DNA from: Geomonas oryzisoli
Lineage (GTDB): Bacteria; Desulfobacterota; Desulfuromonadia; Geobacterales; Geobacteraceae
NCBI RefSeq assembly: GCF_018986915.1
Contig: NZ_CP076723.1
Coordinates: 3,133,501 to 3,197,500, forward strand
Length of the DNA: 64,000 bases
Direction of reading: 5' to 3'
Part shown: piece by piece, positions 1 to 10,508 of the stretch
Layout: each line of letters begins with the position of its first letter
How positions within the stretch are numbered: the first letter of the stretch is position 1
The notes under the pieces: model-generated
Told to the model about the DNA's origin: nothing
The model's input: the letters and a program-made list of their open reading frames with translations, nothing else
The model's database searches: none
Position numbers and translations under genes: made by a program

Positions 1-1330
1 GATCGCCCCGGAAGTCGGAGCTCATCTTGTCAATCTCGTCCAAAAGGAACACCGGGTTGGACGAGCCGCACTTCTTGAGCGACTGGATGATGCGCCCCGG
101 CATGGCCCCGACGTAGGTGCGCCGGTGCCCGCGGATCTCCGCCTCGTCCCGCACCCCGCCCAGCGAGATCTTGACGAAGTCGCGGCCGGTGGCCTTCGCC
201 ACCGAGCGCGCCAGCGAGGTCTTGCCCACGCCCGGAGGGCCGACCAGGCAGAGGATGGGGCCCTTCATGCCCGGCGCGAGTGCGTTCACCGCCAGGAACT
301 CCAGTATCCTCAGCTTCACCTTCTCCAGGCCGTAGTGGTCACCGTCAAGACGGGCACGCGCCTCCCGGATGTCGCGGTTCTCCTCGGCGTAGGCGCCCCA
401 GGGGAGTGCCAGCAGCCAGTCCACGTAGTTTCTCACCACGGCCGCCTCGGCGGACATGGGGGACATGAACTTCAGCTTCTTGATCTCCGCCTGCACCTTC
501 TGCTTGGCCTCGGCCGACAGCGGCAGCTTGGCGGCCTTCGCCTCAAGACTGCGCAACTCCTGCTTGAACTCGTCCTTCCCCCCCAGTTCCTTCTGGATGG
601 CACGGATCTGCTCGTTCAGATAATAATCCTTCTGGGTCTTCTCCATCTGCTTCTTGACGCGAGCGTGGATCTTCTTCTCGATCTGCAGGATCTCGATTTC
701 CGCCCCCATCAGCGACAACAGGCGCTCCATGCGCCGGGCCGGCTGCACCGCCGCCAGGAGTTCCTGCTTCTGCGCCACCTTGAGGTTCAGGTGCGGCGCA
801 ATGGTGTCGGCCAGGCGGGAAGCGTCGGCGATTCCCTGCACCGACTGCAGCACCTCGGCGGGTACCGAACTGTTCAGCTCGACGTAGTTCTCGAAGGAGG
901 CCAGCACGCCGCGCTTGAGTGCCTCGACCTCGGTCAGGTTGGCGCTCTTCTCGGCGAGCGTTTCCACCTCGACCTCGAAGTAGTCGGTCCGGTCGCTGAA
1001 GGCGACGATGGAACCGCGCCTTTTCCCTTCCACCAGCACCTTCACGGTGCCGTCAGGTAACTTCAGGAGCTGGATCACCTGGCACAGGGTGCCGACCGTG
1101 TAGATGTCGCCCGCCTCGGGATCCTCGGTCTTGGCGTTTTTCTGGGTCGCGAGCAGGATCAGCTTGTCGTTCTGGGCCATGGCGGCCTCAAGAGCGAGCA
1201 CCGACTTCTCACGCCCCACAAACAGAGGTATCACCATGTGCGGGAAGATCACGATGTCCCGTAAAGGAAAGAGAGGGAACCTTTCCGGATTCCCTCTCTT
1301 TTTGCGTCTGCTGCTGGTTTCTTCAGTCAT
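1..1330 (-). CDS. lon: ATP-dependent protease La (Lon), 3' end outside window
   Basis: Lon is a cytoplasmic AAA+ serine protease that degrades misfolded and regulatory proteins. The 443 visible residues begin [20 protein letters not shown] and hold the N-terminal substrate-binding domain (about 18-215), a helical linker and the start of the AAA+ module. The Walker A motif GPPGVGKT and Walker B motif FLLDEIDKM are both visible, the latter in the last codons before position 1. The rest of the ATPase and the Ser-Lys protease domain lie beyond the left edge. The ATG is 9 bp after the clpX stop, so lon is the last gene of tig-clpP-clpX-lon. Identity is secure; only completeness is unknown. Confidence 0.95.
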   Translation of the reverse strand, partial: MTEETSSRRKKRGNPERFPLFPLRDIVIFPHMVIPLFVGREKSVLALEAAMAQNDKLILLATQKNAKTEDPEAGDIYTVGTLCQVIQLLKLPDGTVKVLVEGKRRGSIVAFSDRTDYFEVEVETLAEKSANLTEVEALKRGVLASFENYVELNSSVPAEVLQSVQGIADASRLADTIAPHLNLKVAQKQELLAAVQPARRMERLLSLMGAEIEILQIEKKIHARVKKQMEKTQKDYYLNEQIRAIQKELGGKDEFKQELRSLEAKAAKLPLSAEAKQKVQAEIKKLKFMSPMSAEAAVVRNYVDWLLALPWGAYAEENRDIREARARLDGDHYGLEKVKLRILEFLAVNALAPGMKGPILCLVGPPGVGKTSLARSVAKATGRDFVKISLGGVRDEAEIRGHRRTYVGAMPGRIIQSLKKCGSSNPVFLLDEIDKMSSDFRGD

Positions 1331-1339
1331 ATGTCCCTG

Positions 1340-2589
1340 TTAGGCGCTTTCGGCCACGTTCTCATAGACGATGATCGGTTTTTCCTTGCTGTAGATCACC
1401 TCTTCGCTGATCACCACCTCTTTCACCATGCTCTGGGACGGGATCTCATACATGATGTCGAGCATCGCGTTCTCCAGGATGGAACGCAGGCCGCGGGCGC
1501 CGGTCTTTCTCTTGAGCGCTTCGCGCGCGATGGCGATCAGGGAGCCGTCGGTGAACTTGAGCTTCACGTGCTCCATCTCGAACAGCTTCTGGTACTGCTT
1601 GATCAGCGCGTTCTTGGGCTCCTTGAGGATCTGGACCATGGCCTCCTCGTCCAGCTCGGAGAGCGAGGCGAGCATAGGGAGACGGCCCACGAACTCGGGG
1701 ATGAACCCGAACTTCAAGAGGTCCTCGGGGGTGACGCCGGCCAAAAGTTCACCGGCCTTCTTCTCGACCTTCTTCTTGACGTCGGCCCCGAAGCCCAGGG
1801 TCTTCACGCCGATCCTCTGCTGGATGATATTGTCCAGCCCAGGGAAGGCGCCGCCGCAGATGAAGAGGATGTTGGTGGTGTCCACCTTCAGGAACTCCTG
1901 CTGCGGGTGCTTGCGGCCGCCCTTGGGCGGGACGCTGGCGATGGTCCCCTCGATGATCTTCAAAAGCGCCTGCTGCACCCCTTCACCGGAAACGTCGCGG
2001 GTGATGGAGGGGGAATCGGACTTCCTGGCGATCTTGTCGATCTCGTCGATGTAGATGATCCCCTTCTGTGCCTTCTCCACGTCGTAGTCGGCGGCCTGCA
2101 GGAGGGTCAGGATGATGTTCTCGACGTCCTCGCCCACGTAGCCCGCCTCGGTGAGGTTGGTGGCGTCCGCCATGGCGAAGGGAACCTTGAGGATGCGGGC
2201 CAGGGTCTGGGCCAGGAGCGTCTTACCCGAGCCGGTGGGCCCCAGAAGCAGGATGTTGCTCTTCTGCATCTCGACGTCGCCCGGCTTGGTCGGCGCCTCG
2301 ACGCGCTTGTAGTGGTTGTACACCGCGACGGCCAGGACCTTCTTGGCGCGGGCCTGCCCGATGACGTACTCGTCCAGGACCTCCTTGATCTCCTGCGGCT
2401 TGGGGAGCTTGCGGACGTCCGGGCCGGAGGTGTCTTCGAGCTTGGACTCCTCCGCGATGATGTCGTTGCAAAGTTCGATGCACTCGTCGCAGATGTAGAC
2501 CGTAGGCCCCGCAATAAGCTTCTTCACCTCTTCCTGGCTCTTCCCGCAAAAGGAACAGATCAGCGTATCCGAACGGTCATCTCTTCTGC

Positions 2590-2593
<4 letters not shown>
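1340..2593 (-). CDS. clpX: ATP-dependent Clp protease ATP-binding subunit ClpX
   Basis: ClpX is the hexameric AAA+ unfoldase that feeds substrates into ClpP. The 417 residues match the usual family length. An N-terminal C4 zinc-binding domain (CSFCGK, then CDECIELC) is followed by Walker A GPTGSGKT near residue 115 and Walker [13 protein letters not shown]-terminal sensor-2 region carries [12 protein letters not shown]. The start is a TTG that overlaps the clpP stop (AATTGAGC), with a GGAGGTG ribosome site five bases upstream. This stop-start overlap implies translational coupling to clpP. Overall gene order is the conserved tig-clpP-clpX-lon. Confidence 0.97.
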
Positions 2594-3189
<596 letters not shown>

Positions 3190-3197
3190 GGAATCTC

Positions 3198-4505
3198 CTA
3201 TTTGCTTTCCGCCTTGGGAACCTCGGTTACCTTGGCGCGCTCGGTGATGAACTGCACCGCCTTGTCTTCCCTCATCTGGGCCATCAGGCTGTCCTTGGCC
3301 CGCTCGTTGGTCTTGTACAGCTGTGCCACCTTCTCCAGCGGCTGCCCGGTCTGGCCGGAGATCTGGGCGATCTGCCCCTGGAACTCCTCGTCGGTCACCA
3401 CGATGGATTCCTTCTCGGCCACCGCGTCGACGATGACGGAACCTTTGACCTGGTCACGGGCCACGTCACGGAACTGGGCTTTGTAGCTCTCGTCGGTCAT
3501 CCCCATCATCTCCAGGGACATCCTCTGGGAGGCGAGGCGCTGCTTGGTGTTCTCCAGCATCATGGTGACCTGACGGTCCACCAGGGCCTCGGGGACCTCG
3601 ACCGGGTTCTTCTCGATCAGCGCCTTGAAGACGTTCTCGCGCAGCTCGTTGTTGATGCGGGCCTCTTCCTGGGTCTGGTTGATCTCGGCCAGCTTCGCCT
3701 TCAGGAGGTCGAGGGTTTCGAACTCGTCACCGAACTCCTTGGCGAAGTCGTCGTTCAGCTCGGGGAGTTCCTTGATCTTGATCTCCTTGACGGTGATCTC
3801 GAAGTCGGCGGGTTTGCCGGCCAGCTCCGCGGAGCCGTAGTTCTCCGGGAAGGTCACCTTGATGGTGCTGCTGGTCCCGACGGTCATGCCGACCATCTGA
3901 TCCTCGAAGCCCGGGATGAAACGGCCGGAGCCCAGCTCGAGCTGGAAGTCCTCTGCGGCACCACCCTCGAAAGGAACGCCGTCGATGGAGCCCTTGAAGT
4001 CGAAGGTGACGAAATCGCCCAGGGCGGCAGCATGCCCTTCCGGAGCCGGTGCGAGCTGCGCCATGCGCTCCTGCATCTCCTTGAGGCGGGCGTCGACCGC
4101 CGTCGGGTCGAGCACGAGCTGCTCCTTGGTCACCTCGAGGCCGAGGTATTCCTTCAGTTCGACTTCCGGGAAGATTTCCACGGTTGCCGAGTACTTGAAC
4201 GGTTCGCCCTTCTTGAGCGTATCGCTCTCGATCACCGGGTAGGAGACCGGGTTGATCCCCTTTTCGGTGACAGCCTTGAAGTAGGTATCGCTAACGAGGC
4301 TCTTGACGACGTCCTCGGCCATCTTCTCGCCGTAGTGTTTCTCGATCAGGCTCATCGGGACCTTGCCCTTGCGGAACCCCTTGATCGCGGCATGCTTCCT
4401 TATTTCGGCATAAGCCTTGTCAACTTCAGCGGAAACTTTGTCCGCCGGAATTTCGAAGTTCAACTTCTTCTTGATGCTGTTGACCGATTCAACACTAATC
4501 TGCAT
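3198..4505 (-). CDS. tig: Trigger factor, ribosome-associated chaperone and peptidyl-prolyl isomerase
   Basis: Trigger factor binds at the ribosome exit tunnel and assists folding of nascent chains. The 435 residues show three domains. An N-terminal ribosome-binding domain (1-~145) carries the signature loop GFRKGKVP near residue 44. A FKBP-type isomerase domain (~160-240) follows, with [20 protein letters not shown] long helical C-terminal arm completes the protein. It is first in the tig-clpP-clpX-lon cluster. A TTGACA -35 box lies about 200 bp upstream and a TATAAA near 4520, so more than one promoter is possible. Confidence 0.96.
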   Translation of the reverse strand: MQISVESVNSIKKKLNFEIPADKVSAEVDKAYAEIRKHAAIKGFRKGKVPMSLIEKHYGEKMAEDVVKSLVSDTYFKAVTEKGINPVSYPVIESDTLKKGEPFKYSATVEIFPEVELKEYLGLEVTKEQLVLDPTAVDARLKEMQERMAQLAPAPEGHAAALGDFVTFDFKGSIDGVPFEGGAAEDFQLELGSGRFIPGFEDQMVGMTVGTSSTIKVTFPENYGSAELAGKPADFEITVKEIKIKELPELNDDFAKEFGDEFETLDLLKAKLAEINQTQEEARINNELRENVFKALIEKNPVEVPEALVDRQVTMMLENTKQRLASQRMSLEMMGMTDESYKAQFRDVARDQVKGSVIVDAVAEKESIVVTDEEFQGQIAQISGQTGQPLEKVAQLYKTNERAKDSLMAQMREDKAVQFITERAKVTEVPKAESK

Positions 4506-4679
4506 GGAAAGTCCTCTCTTTGTTCACTTTATATGGCAGGCTCTCTGCCGTAATGCCTCGTGCATGAATGTCTGGGCGGGGGTTGTGGTGACGGGTCTGT
4601 CGGGGCATCCGCTAGAAAAGCTGCCTCCCGGAAGGGCTATGGCACCGAGCTGTTCGCTTAGGGCGCGCGACAAGAGCGT

Positions 4680-4709
4680 AAAGTAGCAAAGAGGAAGGGA
4701 ACTTGTCAA
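4680..4709 (-). promoter_or_regulatory. Candidate sigma-70 promoter for the tig operon
   Basis: A perfect -35 box TTGACA (4704-4709) is followed after 18 bp by TACTTT (4680-4685). The -10 match is weak. The predicted leader would be about 165 nt. A second possible -10, TATAAA, lies about 15 bp upstream of the ATG but lacks a good -35. Confidence 0.35.
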
Positions 4710-4821
4710 TATAGAATTGGTTTCGCTTTAATCGCTTACACCCCCGAAATGCCGTCCAACGCGCCCCCCGCCGCCATCACGCCTCCGGGTTTGATGGCGG
4801 CGGAACCAGGTGTGGGAACGC

Positions 4822-4850
4822 AAAAAAGCCGCCCCCCGGTGGGGGGCGGC
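4822..4850 (-). terminator. Rho-independent terminator of cydAB
   Basis: Perfect 10-bp GC stem (4828-4837 with 4841-4850), 3-nt loop, then six T on the minus strand (4822-4827). It lies 18 bp past the cydB stop. Confidence 0.9.
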
Positions 4851-4867
4851 GGCGTAGAAAAGAGGTG

Positions 4868-5896
4868 CTAGTAGGCCTCGTGATCGGCGGCCACCGCCTC
4901 GGCGGTGACCCTCCCCCGGAAGATCCGGTACACCCAGATTTTGTACAGGATCACCACCGGCACGAAGGTGAAGGCCACTCCGGTCATGATCTGCAGGGTG
5001 TACTCAGAGGAGGAGCTGTTGTAAATGGTAAGGCTGGACAGGGCGTCCATGCTGGACGGGATCAGGTTGGGGAACAGCCCGATCACGCCGGTCCCGACCA
5101 CGCCCAGGATGGTGACGCAGGAAGCGGCGAAGGCGGCCAGGGTGTTGCCGGTGCCCAACAGCAGGCGCACACCGACCAGGGCAGCCACAGCGATCAGCGG
5201 GGCCACCAGGAACACGGGGGCCTTCAGATAATTGTCATAGAGCTTGGTCGCGAAGTTGGTGTAGGCAAGGAAGGCGACCGCCACCACGAGGAGCGGGACC
5301 CACAGGGTGCGGGCCAGGGACTCGGCGCGCCGGCTCAGGTCGCCGGTGCTCTTCACCGCCACGTAGAGGGCCCCGTGCTCAAGGAAGAGCATCACGAAGA
5401 GCAGGCCGCTCACAATGCCGTAGGGGTTCAAAAGCGCGACCAGGGAGCCATGGTACCCGGCCTTATCCATGGGAAGCCCGGCGAAGATGTTGCCGAAGGC
5501 GACGCCGAAGAGCAGCGCCGGCACGAAGCTCGACAGGACGATGGCCCAGTCCCAGCAACCGCGCCAGGTGGCGCCCTCTTCCTTGCTGCGGAACTCGAAG
5601 GAGACCCCGCGCACGATGAGCGCGAAGAGCAGCAGCAGAAGCGGCGTGTACAGGTAGCTGAACATGAGCGCGTAGGTGGTCGGGAAGGCGGCGAAGGTGG
5701 CGCCCCCGGCGGTGATCAGCCAGACCTCGTTGCCGTCCCAGACCGGGCCGAAGCTGTTGATGACCACGCGCCGCTCGATATCGGTCTTACCGAGCACGCG
5801 GTGCAGCATCCCCGCCCCCAAAACGAAACCATCCAGCATGAAATAGACCGCCCACAGAACACCCCAAAGTACAAACCATACGATATGCAGATCCAT
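4868..5896 (-). CDS. cydB: Cytochrome bd ubiquinol oxidase subunit II
   Basis: CydB is the second membrane subunit of the bd quinol oxidase, which reduces oxygen to water at high affinity without pumping protons. The 342 residues are strongly hydrophobic with about eight membrane segments. The N-terminus carries the family features GVLWAVYFMLDGFVLGAGM and FGPVWDGNEVWLITAGGA. It starts 9 bp after cydA and is followed by a strong terminator. There is no room for a CydX peptide between its stop and the hairpin, so a small subunit, if used, must be encoded elsewhere. Confidence 0.95.
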   Translation of the reverse strand: MDLHIVWFVLWGVLWAVYFMLDGFVLGAGMLHRVLGKTDIERRVVINSFGPVWDGNEVWLITAGGATFAAFPTTYALMFSYLYTPLLLLLFALIVRGVSFEFRSKEEGATWRGCWDWAIVLSSFVPALLFGVAFGNIFAGLPMDKAGYHGSLVALLNPYGIVSGLLFVMLFLEHGALYVAVKSTGDLSRRAESLARTLWVPLLVVAVAFLAYTNFATKLYDNYLKAPVFLVAPLIAVAALVGVRLLLGTGNTLAAFAASCVTILGVVGTGVIGLFPNLIPSSMDALSSLTIYNSSSSEYTLQIMTGVAFTFVPVVILYKIWVYRIFRGRVTAEAVAADHEAY

Positions 5897-5905
5897 TGTC
5901 CCCCC

Positions 5906-7249
5906 CTAGTTTCTGAAGGCGTTGGTAGCGCCGACGTGAGTTTCTTCAGGCCCTTTGCGGGCGAATTTGGCCAACAGGTAGATGTCCACAAAGCCCAGCA
6001 GGCCGTAAAGGAGCGTGAAGCCGAGCAGGGAGCCGATCACCTGCGTCAATTCCAGGGACTTGGAGACCGCGTCCGAGGTCTTCATGATGCCGTAGACGAT
6101 CCAGGGCTGGCGGCCCACTTCGGAAACGATCCAGCCGAGCTGGTTGGCGATGTAGGGGAGCGGGATGCAGAGCACCAGCAGCTTCAGGAACAGGGGATAC
6201 TTCTCCAGCAGGCCGTTCTTCGAGAGAAACAGCGCCGCGGCAGAGAGGACGATGAACAGGGTTCCCAGCCCGACCATCAGGCGGAAGCTCAGGAAGACCG
6301 GGAGCACCGGCGGACGCTCGTCCTTGGGGAACGAGGTGATGCCGCGGATCTGGGCGTTGGTGTCGTGGAAGGCGAGGAAGCTCAGCAGGCCGGGCACGGG
6401 GAGCGCGGTGACCAGGTTGCACTCGTTCTTCTCGTCAGGGAAGGCGATCAGGTGCATGGGGGCGTTGTTACAGGAATTCCACACCGCCTCCATGGCGGCG
6501 AACTTGGCGGGCTGGGTCTTGGCGACGTCGGCCGCGTGGAAGTCCCCGATCACGCCGACCATGATGGAGGCGGCCAGGGCGAAGGCGGCGGCCATGCCGA
6601 AGGATGCCTTGAAGAACTCGCGGTTGCGCGCCTTGAGCAGGTGGTAGGCGGAGATTCCCATCACGAAGAACCCGGCCACCGTGTAGCCGGAGACGATCTG
6701 GTGCCCGAATTTCAGCAGGCCGAAGGGGTTGGTGACCAGCGCCAGGAAGTCCACCATCTCGGCGCGACCGTTTCTGAGCACGTAACCTACCGGGTGCTGC
6801 ATCCAGCCGTTGGCCAGGAGTATCCACAGACCCGAGAGGTTGGTCGCCAGGGCCACCAGCCAGATGGAAACCGCGTGGAACCTTTTGCCCACCTTTTCCC
6901 AGCCAAAGGCCCAGACGCCGATGAACACGGACTCCATGAAGAAGGCCACGGTGGCCTCGATGGCAAGAGGCGCACCGAAGATGTCGCCGACGTAGCGCGA
7001 GTACTCGGCCCAGTTCATGCCGAACTGGAACTCCATGGTGATACCGGTCACCACGCCGAGGGCGAAGTTGATCAGGAACAGCTTGCCCCAGAACTTCGTC
7101 ATCCTCTTGTACATCTCGTTGCCGGTCAGCACGTAGCGGGTCTCCATCATGGCCACCAGGACCGACAGCCCCAGGGTCAGCGGGACGAAGATGAAGTGGA
7201 ACATGCAGGTAATGGCAAACTGCAGCCTGCTCAGGGTTAGTACATCCAT
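5906..7249 (-). CDS. cydA: Cytochrome bd ubiquinol oxidase subunit I
   Basis: CydA carries the hemes of the bd oxidase and the quinol oxidation site. At 447 residues it is the short Q-loop form rather than the ~520-residue long form. Visible family features include the N-terminal RLQFAITCMFHFIFVPLTLG with the heme ligand His18, and the GAPLAIEATVAFFMESVFIG helix with its conserved Glu. A ribosome site AAGGAGCG precedes the ATG. It lies about 130 bp downstream of an Rrf2 regulator on the same strand, which suggests control by Fe-S redox sensing. Confidence 0.96.
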   Translation of the reverse strand: MDVLTLSRLQFAITCMFHFIFVPLTLGLSVLVAMMETRYVLTGNEMYKRMTKFWGKLFLINFALGVVTGITMEFQFGMNWAEYSRYVGDIFGAPLAIEATVAFFMESVFIGVWAFGWEKVGKRFHAVSIWLVALATNLSGLWILLANGWMQHPVGYVLRNGRAEMVDFLALVTNPFGLLKFGHQIVSGYTVAGFFVMGISAYHLLKARNREFFKASFGMAAAFALAASIMVGVIGDFHAADVAKTQPAKFAAMEAVWNSCNNAPMHLIAFPDEKNECNLVTALPVPGLLSFLAFHDTNAQIRGITSFPKDERPPVLPVFLSFRLMVGLGTLFIVLSAAALFLSKNGLLEKYPLFLKLLVLCIPLPYIANQLGWIVSEVGRQPWIVYGIMKTSDAVSKSLELTQVIGSLLGFTLLYGLLGFVDIYLLAKFARKGPEETHVGATNAFRN

Positions 7250-7381
7250 GATTCGCTCCTTGAATTGAATTGAACGGTTTTTGGCCCTTGCGGGCCCTTC
7301 TCAGCCTAGTCGATATTAGTGGTCACAAAAGACCTTCAGGACCTTCTTTATCCTAATTGTAGACAAAATTTTTTGCGCCGA

Positions 7382-7792
7382 TCAGGGGTCCTGGTTACGG
7401 GCCAGGGTATCGATGGTGACGCCGTCGAGGATGTGAACCACCTCGGTCTGCACCTGCTTCCAGACGGCGTGCACGCGGCAGGGGCCTCCCCTGTCGCAGG
7501 CGCTGCCCAACAGGCAGCGGTTGGGGAGAATCGGCCCTTCGACGGCCTCGACCACCTCACGTAGGGTGATGGCGGACGCGGGGCGCGCCAGTACGAACCC
7601 GCCGCCGGTACCGCGCGAGGACGTGACCAGACCCAGCTTGGCGAAGCTCTGGAAGATCTTGGCCAGGAAGGTCTGCGGCACCTCGGCGGCCGCGGCTATC
7701 TCGCTGATCAGCGAAACCCGCCCCGGCGGCTGCTGGGCCAGGTAGATGATGCCACGGATTGCGTATTCGCCCTTGCGGGTAAGTTCCATCAT
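7382..7792 (-). CDS. Rrf2 family Fe-S transcriptional regulator, IscR-like
   Basis: This 136-residue winged-helix regulator has the Rrf2 DNA-binding helix followed by the RGTGGGFVLAR wing. Three cysteines at 93, 99 and 105 (C-x5-C-x5-C) match the IscR cluster spacing rather than the C-x4-C-x5-C of NsrR. The start was set at the ATG pair 7792/7789, preceded by AAAGGTG. A longer open frame reaching 7837 would begin inside the promoter. It precedes cydA-cydB on the same strand, so its likely role is control of the oxidase and of itself. The signal (Fe-S status, oxygen or NO) cannot be decided from sequence. Confidence 0.85.
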   Translation of the reverse strand: MMELTRKGEYAIRGIIYLAQQPPGRVSLISEIAAAAEVPQTFLAKIFQSFAKLGLVTSSRGTGGGFVLARPASAITLREVVEAVEGPILPNRCLLGSACDRGGPCRVHAVWKQVQTEVVHILDGVTIDTLARNQDP

Positions 7793-7805
7793 AAAAACAC
7801 CTTTA

Positions 7806-7851
7806 GGACCAATTTGATCCCCTTTATAACCGACCACCCGGGTGGTGTCAA
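7806..7851 (-). promoter_or_regulatory. Promoter and candidate operators of the Rrf2 gene
   Basis: The -35 box TTGACA (7846-7851) and -10 box TATAAA (7823-7828) are separated by 17 bp. The spacer contains a perfect 14-bp palindrome ACCACCCGGGTGGT (7833-7846). Immediately downstream is a second, near-perfect inverted repeat GGACCAATTTGATCC (7806-7820). Both are plausible sites for autoregulation. Confidence 0.75.
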
Positions 7852-7980
7852 GATAAAATCCTGACAGCCGCTACTTTATAGAGCAGGTGCATGGCCGAGG
7901 GTACCTGACTGCAACTGGTGCAGGCGGCTCCAGGCGCGAGGCAGGCAAAGGGCGCGCGGCGGGGGGCAAGCAGGGGACAT

Positions 7981-8010
7981 AAAAAGGGGGGTGCCGGAGG
8001 CGCCCCCCTT
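7981..8010 (-). terminator. Terminator of the small zinc-ribbon gene
   Basis: G-run and C-run arms (7986-7995 with 7999-8008, one mismatch) are followed by five T on the minus strand at 7981-7985. The hairpin lies 22 bp past the stop at 8033. Confidence 0.7.
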
Positions 8011-8032
8011 TGGAATCGGTCTATAGATTGGA

Positions 8033-8188
8033 TCAGCCCAGGAGGCTGTTGAAGTTCCTTGCTCTGTTGGCCAGTATGGTCGGATCGAGCACCTCGCCAC
8101 AGCAGGTGCATTTCCAGGCATCGAACGATCTCACGAAGTCATAGTATTTTTCCGCAAACATCCTACCTTTGCATTTAGGGCATTTCAT
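8033..8188 (-). CDS. Small zinc-ribbon protein, unknown function
   Basis: This is a 51-residue protein starting MKCPKCKGRMFAEKYYDF and ending RNFNSLLG. It has two Cys pairs, CPKC (3-6) and CTCC (27-30), spaced as in a zinc ribbon. A strong ribosome site GGGAGGT sits seven bases before the ATG and a terminator follows the stop, so it appears to be a complete single-gene unit. Its role is not known; nucleic-acid or protein binding is the usual guess for such folds. Confidence 0.75.
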   Translation of the reverse strand: MKCPKCKGRMFAEKYYDFVRSFDAWKCTCCGEVLDPTILANRARNFNSLLG

Positions 8189-8341
8189 AAGCCGTACCTC
8201 CCAACAAAAAGTTGATTAAAGAACTTCATGTGGGATCGTATAATTCACGCGACATGCCAATATCGGAAATATAAACAAGTTGTAATCTAAACCATACTCC
8301 TTTTCGAAGGAACCTTCGCAAAAAAGCCCCCTTACAGATGA

Positions 8342-8899
8342 TTAGAAATATTTTCGGATTGTCGCCAACTTCCCTTCCCCGATCCCCGGCACCCGCAGCA
8401 GCCCCTCCACCGAACCAAAAGCGCCATTTTCCTGACGGTCAGCCACGATACGTCGGGAAAGTGCCGGTCCGATGCCCGGCAGGAGGTCCCATTCCGCCTC
8501 CTCGAGCAGGTCGGGATGCAGAGGAACCCCTAAGAGCATCCGCTCTCTCGCTCCCATCTTCGTAACAGAAATCAGCTGGTTAGCACCGTAATCCCCGGCC
8601 AGGGTGACCACATCGCCGCTAACCAGCGGCTGAGTGACGGGTCCTCTGACGCGTGTCGTGACGCCCTTCGCCGCAGGCGTCATATTTATGGCGGTACCGG
8701 CGTCGGTTCCCGCCGGCAGGCGGTAAACACCGGGATGCCGCACATTTCCGGCAAGCCGCACGGTGATGCCGCGCCCGGTGAAATTGGAAAAGGCCGCCCC
8801 CCCACCTGTTTCAGCGGGAGTGCGGCCTTTCATGTACAGCGAGAGGGTGAGGAGCAGGGCGAGACACCAGAGGGCGAGTCGCTGGCTCCTGGGCATCAT
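8342..8899 (-). CDS. ComEA-like membrane-anchored helix-hairpin-helix protein
   Basis: The 185-residue protein has an N-terminal hydrophobic anchor (about 8-22). A SLBB-like segment (about 45-115, with [18 protein letters not shown]) follows. Two C-terminal helix-hairpin-helix motifs, [14 protein letters not shown] and [12 protein letters not shown], resemble the DNA-binding part of ComEA. Family knowledge points to extracytoplasmic DNA binding, as in DNA uptake. Its ATG overlaps the cimA stop in an ATGA arrangement, an odd partner. No other competence gene is visible nearby, so a uptake role is tentative. Confidence 0.75.
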   Translation of the reverse strand: MMPRSQRLALWCLALLLTLSLYMKGRTPAETGGGAAFSNFTGRGITVRLAGNVRHPGVYRLPAGTDAGTAINMTPAAKGVTTRVRGPVTQPLVSGDVVTLAGDYGANQLISVTKMGARERMLLGVPLHPDLLEEAEWDLLPGIGPALSRRIVADRQENGAFGSVEGLLRVPGIGEGKLATIRKYF

Positions 8900-10482
8900 T
8901 TCTTCGGTGCCGCCGTCTCCTCGTCTTTGTGCAGCTTGAACTCGATGGCGTCCACGAGGGCCTGGTAGGAGGCCTCGATGACGTTGCTGGAGACGCCGAC
9001 GGTGCCCCAGCGCCCTTCCTTGTCGCCGCTCTCGATGAGGACGCGGATGGAGGAAGCGGTCCCCTGCCCTGCCGGAAGCACGCGGACCTTGTAGTCGTGC
9101 AGCTTCACGTCCTTCAATTTCGGGTAGAACTTCTCCAGCGCCTTCCTGAGGGCGTTGTCCAGGGCGTTTACCGGGCCGTGTCCCTCGGAGGCGGTATGCT
9201 CGACCTTGCCGCCGACCTTGACCTTGATGGTCGCCTCGGAGATGGGCTGGTCGTCCTCGGTGCGCTTCTCGTCGATGACGCGGAAGCCGATCACGGAGAA
9301 GAACTTGCGGTGCGTGCCGAGGGCCCGTTTCATCAGCAGTTCGAAGGAAGCCTCGGCACCCTCGAACTGGTAGCCGCGGTTCTCCATGGACTTGATGTCT
9401 TCCAGGATCTCGAGGGTGACCGGGTCCTTGCTGTCCAGGTTGATGTTGAACTCGGTTGCCTTGGCGAGGATGTTGGCGCGCCCGGAGAGGTCGGAGACGA
9501 GGACGCGGGTGGTGTTCCCCACCAGTTCCGGCCGCATGTGCTCGTAGGTTTCCGGGTGGCGCTGGATGGCGGAGACGTGTACGCCCCCCTTGTGAGCGAA
9601 GGCGGAGTTGCCGACGTAGGGCTGGTGCTTGTTGGGTGCCAGGTTGGCCAGCTCATAGACGTAGCGGGAGAGGTCCCGCAAGGTCTTCATCTGCGCGTCC
9701 GAGATGCAGTCACGCTGCATCTTCGCCTTGAGCGCCGGGATAATGGAGCAGAGGTTCGCGTTGCCGCAACGCTCGCCGAAGCCGTTGATGGTCCCCTGCA
9801 CGTGCACGATCCCCTGCTGCACGGAGATGATGGAGTTGGCCACCGCACACTCCCCGTCGTTGTGGGCGTGGATGCCGAGCGGGGTCTTGATGGTCTTTTT
9901 CACCTCATCCACGATCGCCGCGATCTCGTACGGCATCGAGCCGCCGTTGGTGTCGCACAGGATGATGCAGTCCGCTCCCGCCTGCTGGGCCGCCTGCAGC
10001 GTCTTGATGGCGTACTCGGGGTTGGACTTGTAGCCGTCGAAGAAGTGCTCCGCGTCGTAGAAGACCTCGGGCATGTTCTTCTTGAGGAATTCCAGCGAGT
10101 CGAAGATCAGCTCCAGGTTCTCCTCGAGCGGGATCCTGAGCGCCTCGTGCACGTGGAAGTCCCAGGTCTTGCCGAAGATGGTGGCGGCGTCGGCCTTGGA
10201 CTCCACCAGGGTGCGCAGGTTCTGGTCCTTGTCCGGGGTGATCTTGGCGCGGCGGGTCGAGCCGAAGGCGGCGATCTTCGCCTGGGAGAGCTTTTCCTTC
10301 TTGATGTCCTTGAAGAAGGCGACGTCCTTGGGGTTGGAACCGGGCCACCCCCCCTCGATGTAGTGAATGCCGCACTCGTCCAGCTTGTGCGCGATGCGGA
10401 TCTTGTCCTCTACCAGGAAAGAGATGTCCTCCGCCTGCGTTCCGTCCCTAAGCGTCGTATCGTAAAGTTTCACCAGGCTCAT
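8896..10482 (-). CDS. cimA: (R)-citramalate synthase
   Basis: CimA condenses acetyl-CoA and pyruvate to citramalate, the first step of threonine-independent isoleucine synthesis; it is the usual isoleucine route in Geobacter. The N-terminal TIM barrel begins [20 protein letters not shown] and includes the metal-binding [11 protein letters not shown]-terminal LeuA dimer/regulatory domain (about 400-510) follows. The start was set at the ATG at 10482, preceded by a G-rich ribosome site. The frame stays open to 10521, but those codons come from an upstream heptamer repeat. lysC lies upstream on the same strand, which groups amino-acid genes. Confidence 0.92.
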   Translation of the reverse strand: MSLVKLYDTTLRDGTQAEDISFLVEDKIRIAHKLDECGIHYIEGGWPGSNPKDVAFFKDIKKEKLSQAKIAAFGSTRRAKITPDKDQNLRTLVESKADAATIFGKTWDFHVHEALRIPLEENLELIFDSLEFLKKNMPEVFYDAEHFFDGYKSNPEYAIKTLQAAQQAGADCIILCDTNGGSMPYEIAAIVDEVKKTIKTPLGIHAHNDGECAVANSIISVQQGIVHVQGTINGFGERCGNANLCSIIPALKAKMQRDCISDAQMKTLRDLSRYVYELANLAPNKHQPYVGNSAFAHKGGVHVSAIQRHPETYEHMRPELVGNTTRVLVSDLSGRANILAKATEFNINLDSKDPVTLEILEDIKSMENRGYQFEGAEASFELLMKRALGTHRKFFSVIGFRVIDEKRTEDDQPISEATIKVKVGGKVEHTASEGHGPVNALDNALRKALEKFYPKLKDVKLHDYKVRVLPAGQGTASSIRVLIESGDKEGRWGTVGVSSNVIEASYQALVDAIEFKLHKDEETAAPKK

Positions 10483-10508
10483 ATCCCCCCCGAACTTCAT
10501 CAAAAGAC

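Larger units (their letters stand above)
4506..4867. other. Intergenic region between tig and cydB
   Basis: This 362-bp stretch has no convincing gene. It contains the tig leader and promoter candidate (4680-4709) and the cydAB terminator (4822-4850). A further GC-rich hairpin has 12-bp arms at 4768-4779 and 4792-4803 but no T tract. No tRNA fold was recognised. Confidence 0.6.

Noticed and set aside
4560-4680. Possible tRNA or small RNA in the tig leader
   Set aside because: No cloverleaf, T-loop motif or independent promoter/terminator pair was found.
4865-7240. A 791-codon open frame on the plus strand opposite cydAB
   Set aside because: It is antisense to two clearly recognisable oxidase genes, has His/Gly/Gln-rich nonsense composition and no family motif. 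High GC makes such frames common.
8240-8275. Sigma-54 promoter (TTGGCAT...) before the zinc-ribbon gene
   Set aside because: The GG is present but the invariant GC of the -12 element at the right distance is GA, so the match is insufficient.
8300-8325. Hairpin CGAAGG-AA-CCTTCG as a terminator of the ComEA-like gene
   Set aside because: No T tract follows the hairpin on the minus strand, and the T run precedes it, so termination is not supported.
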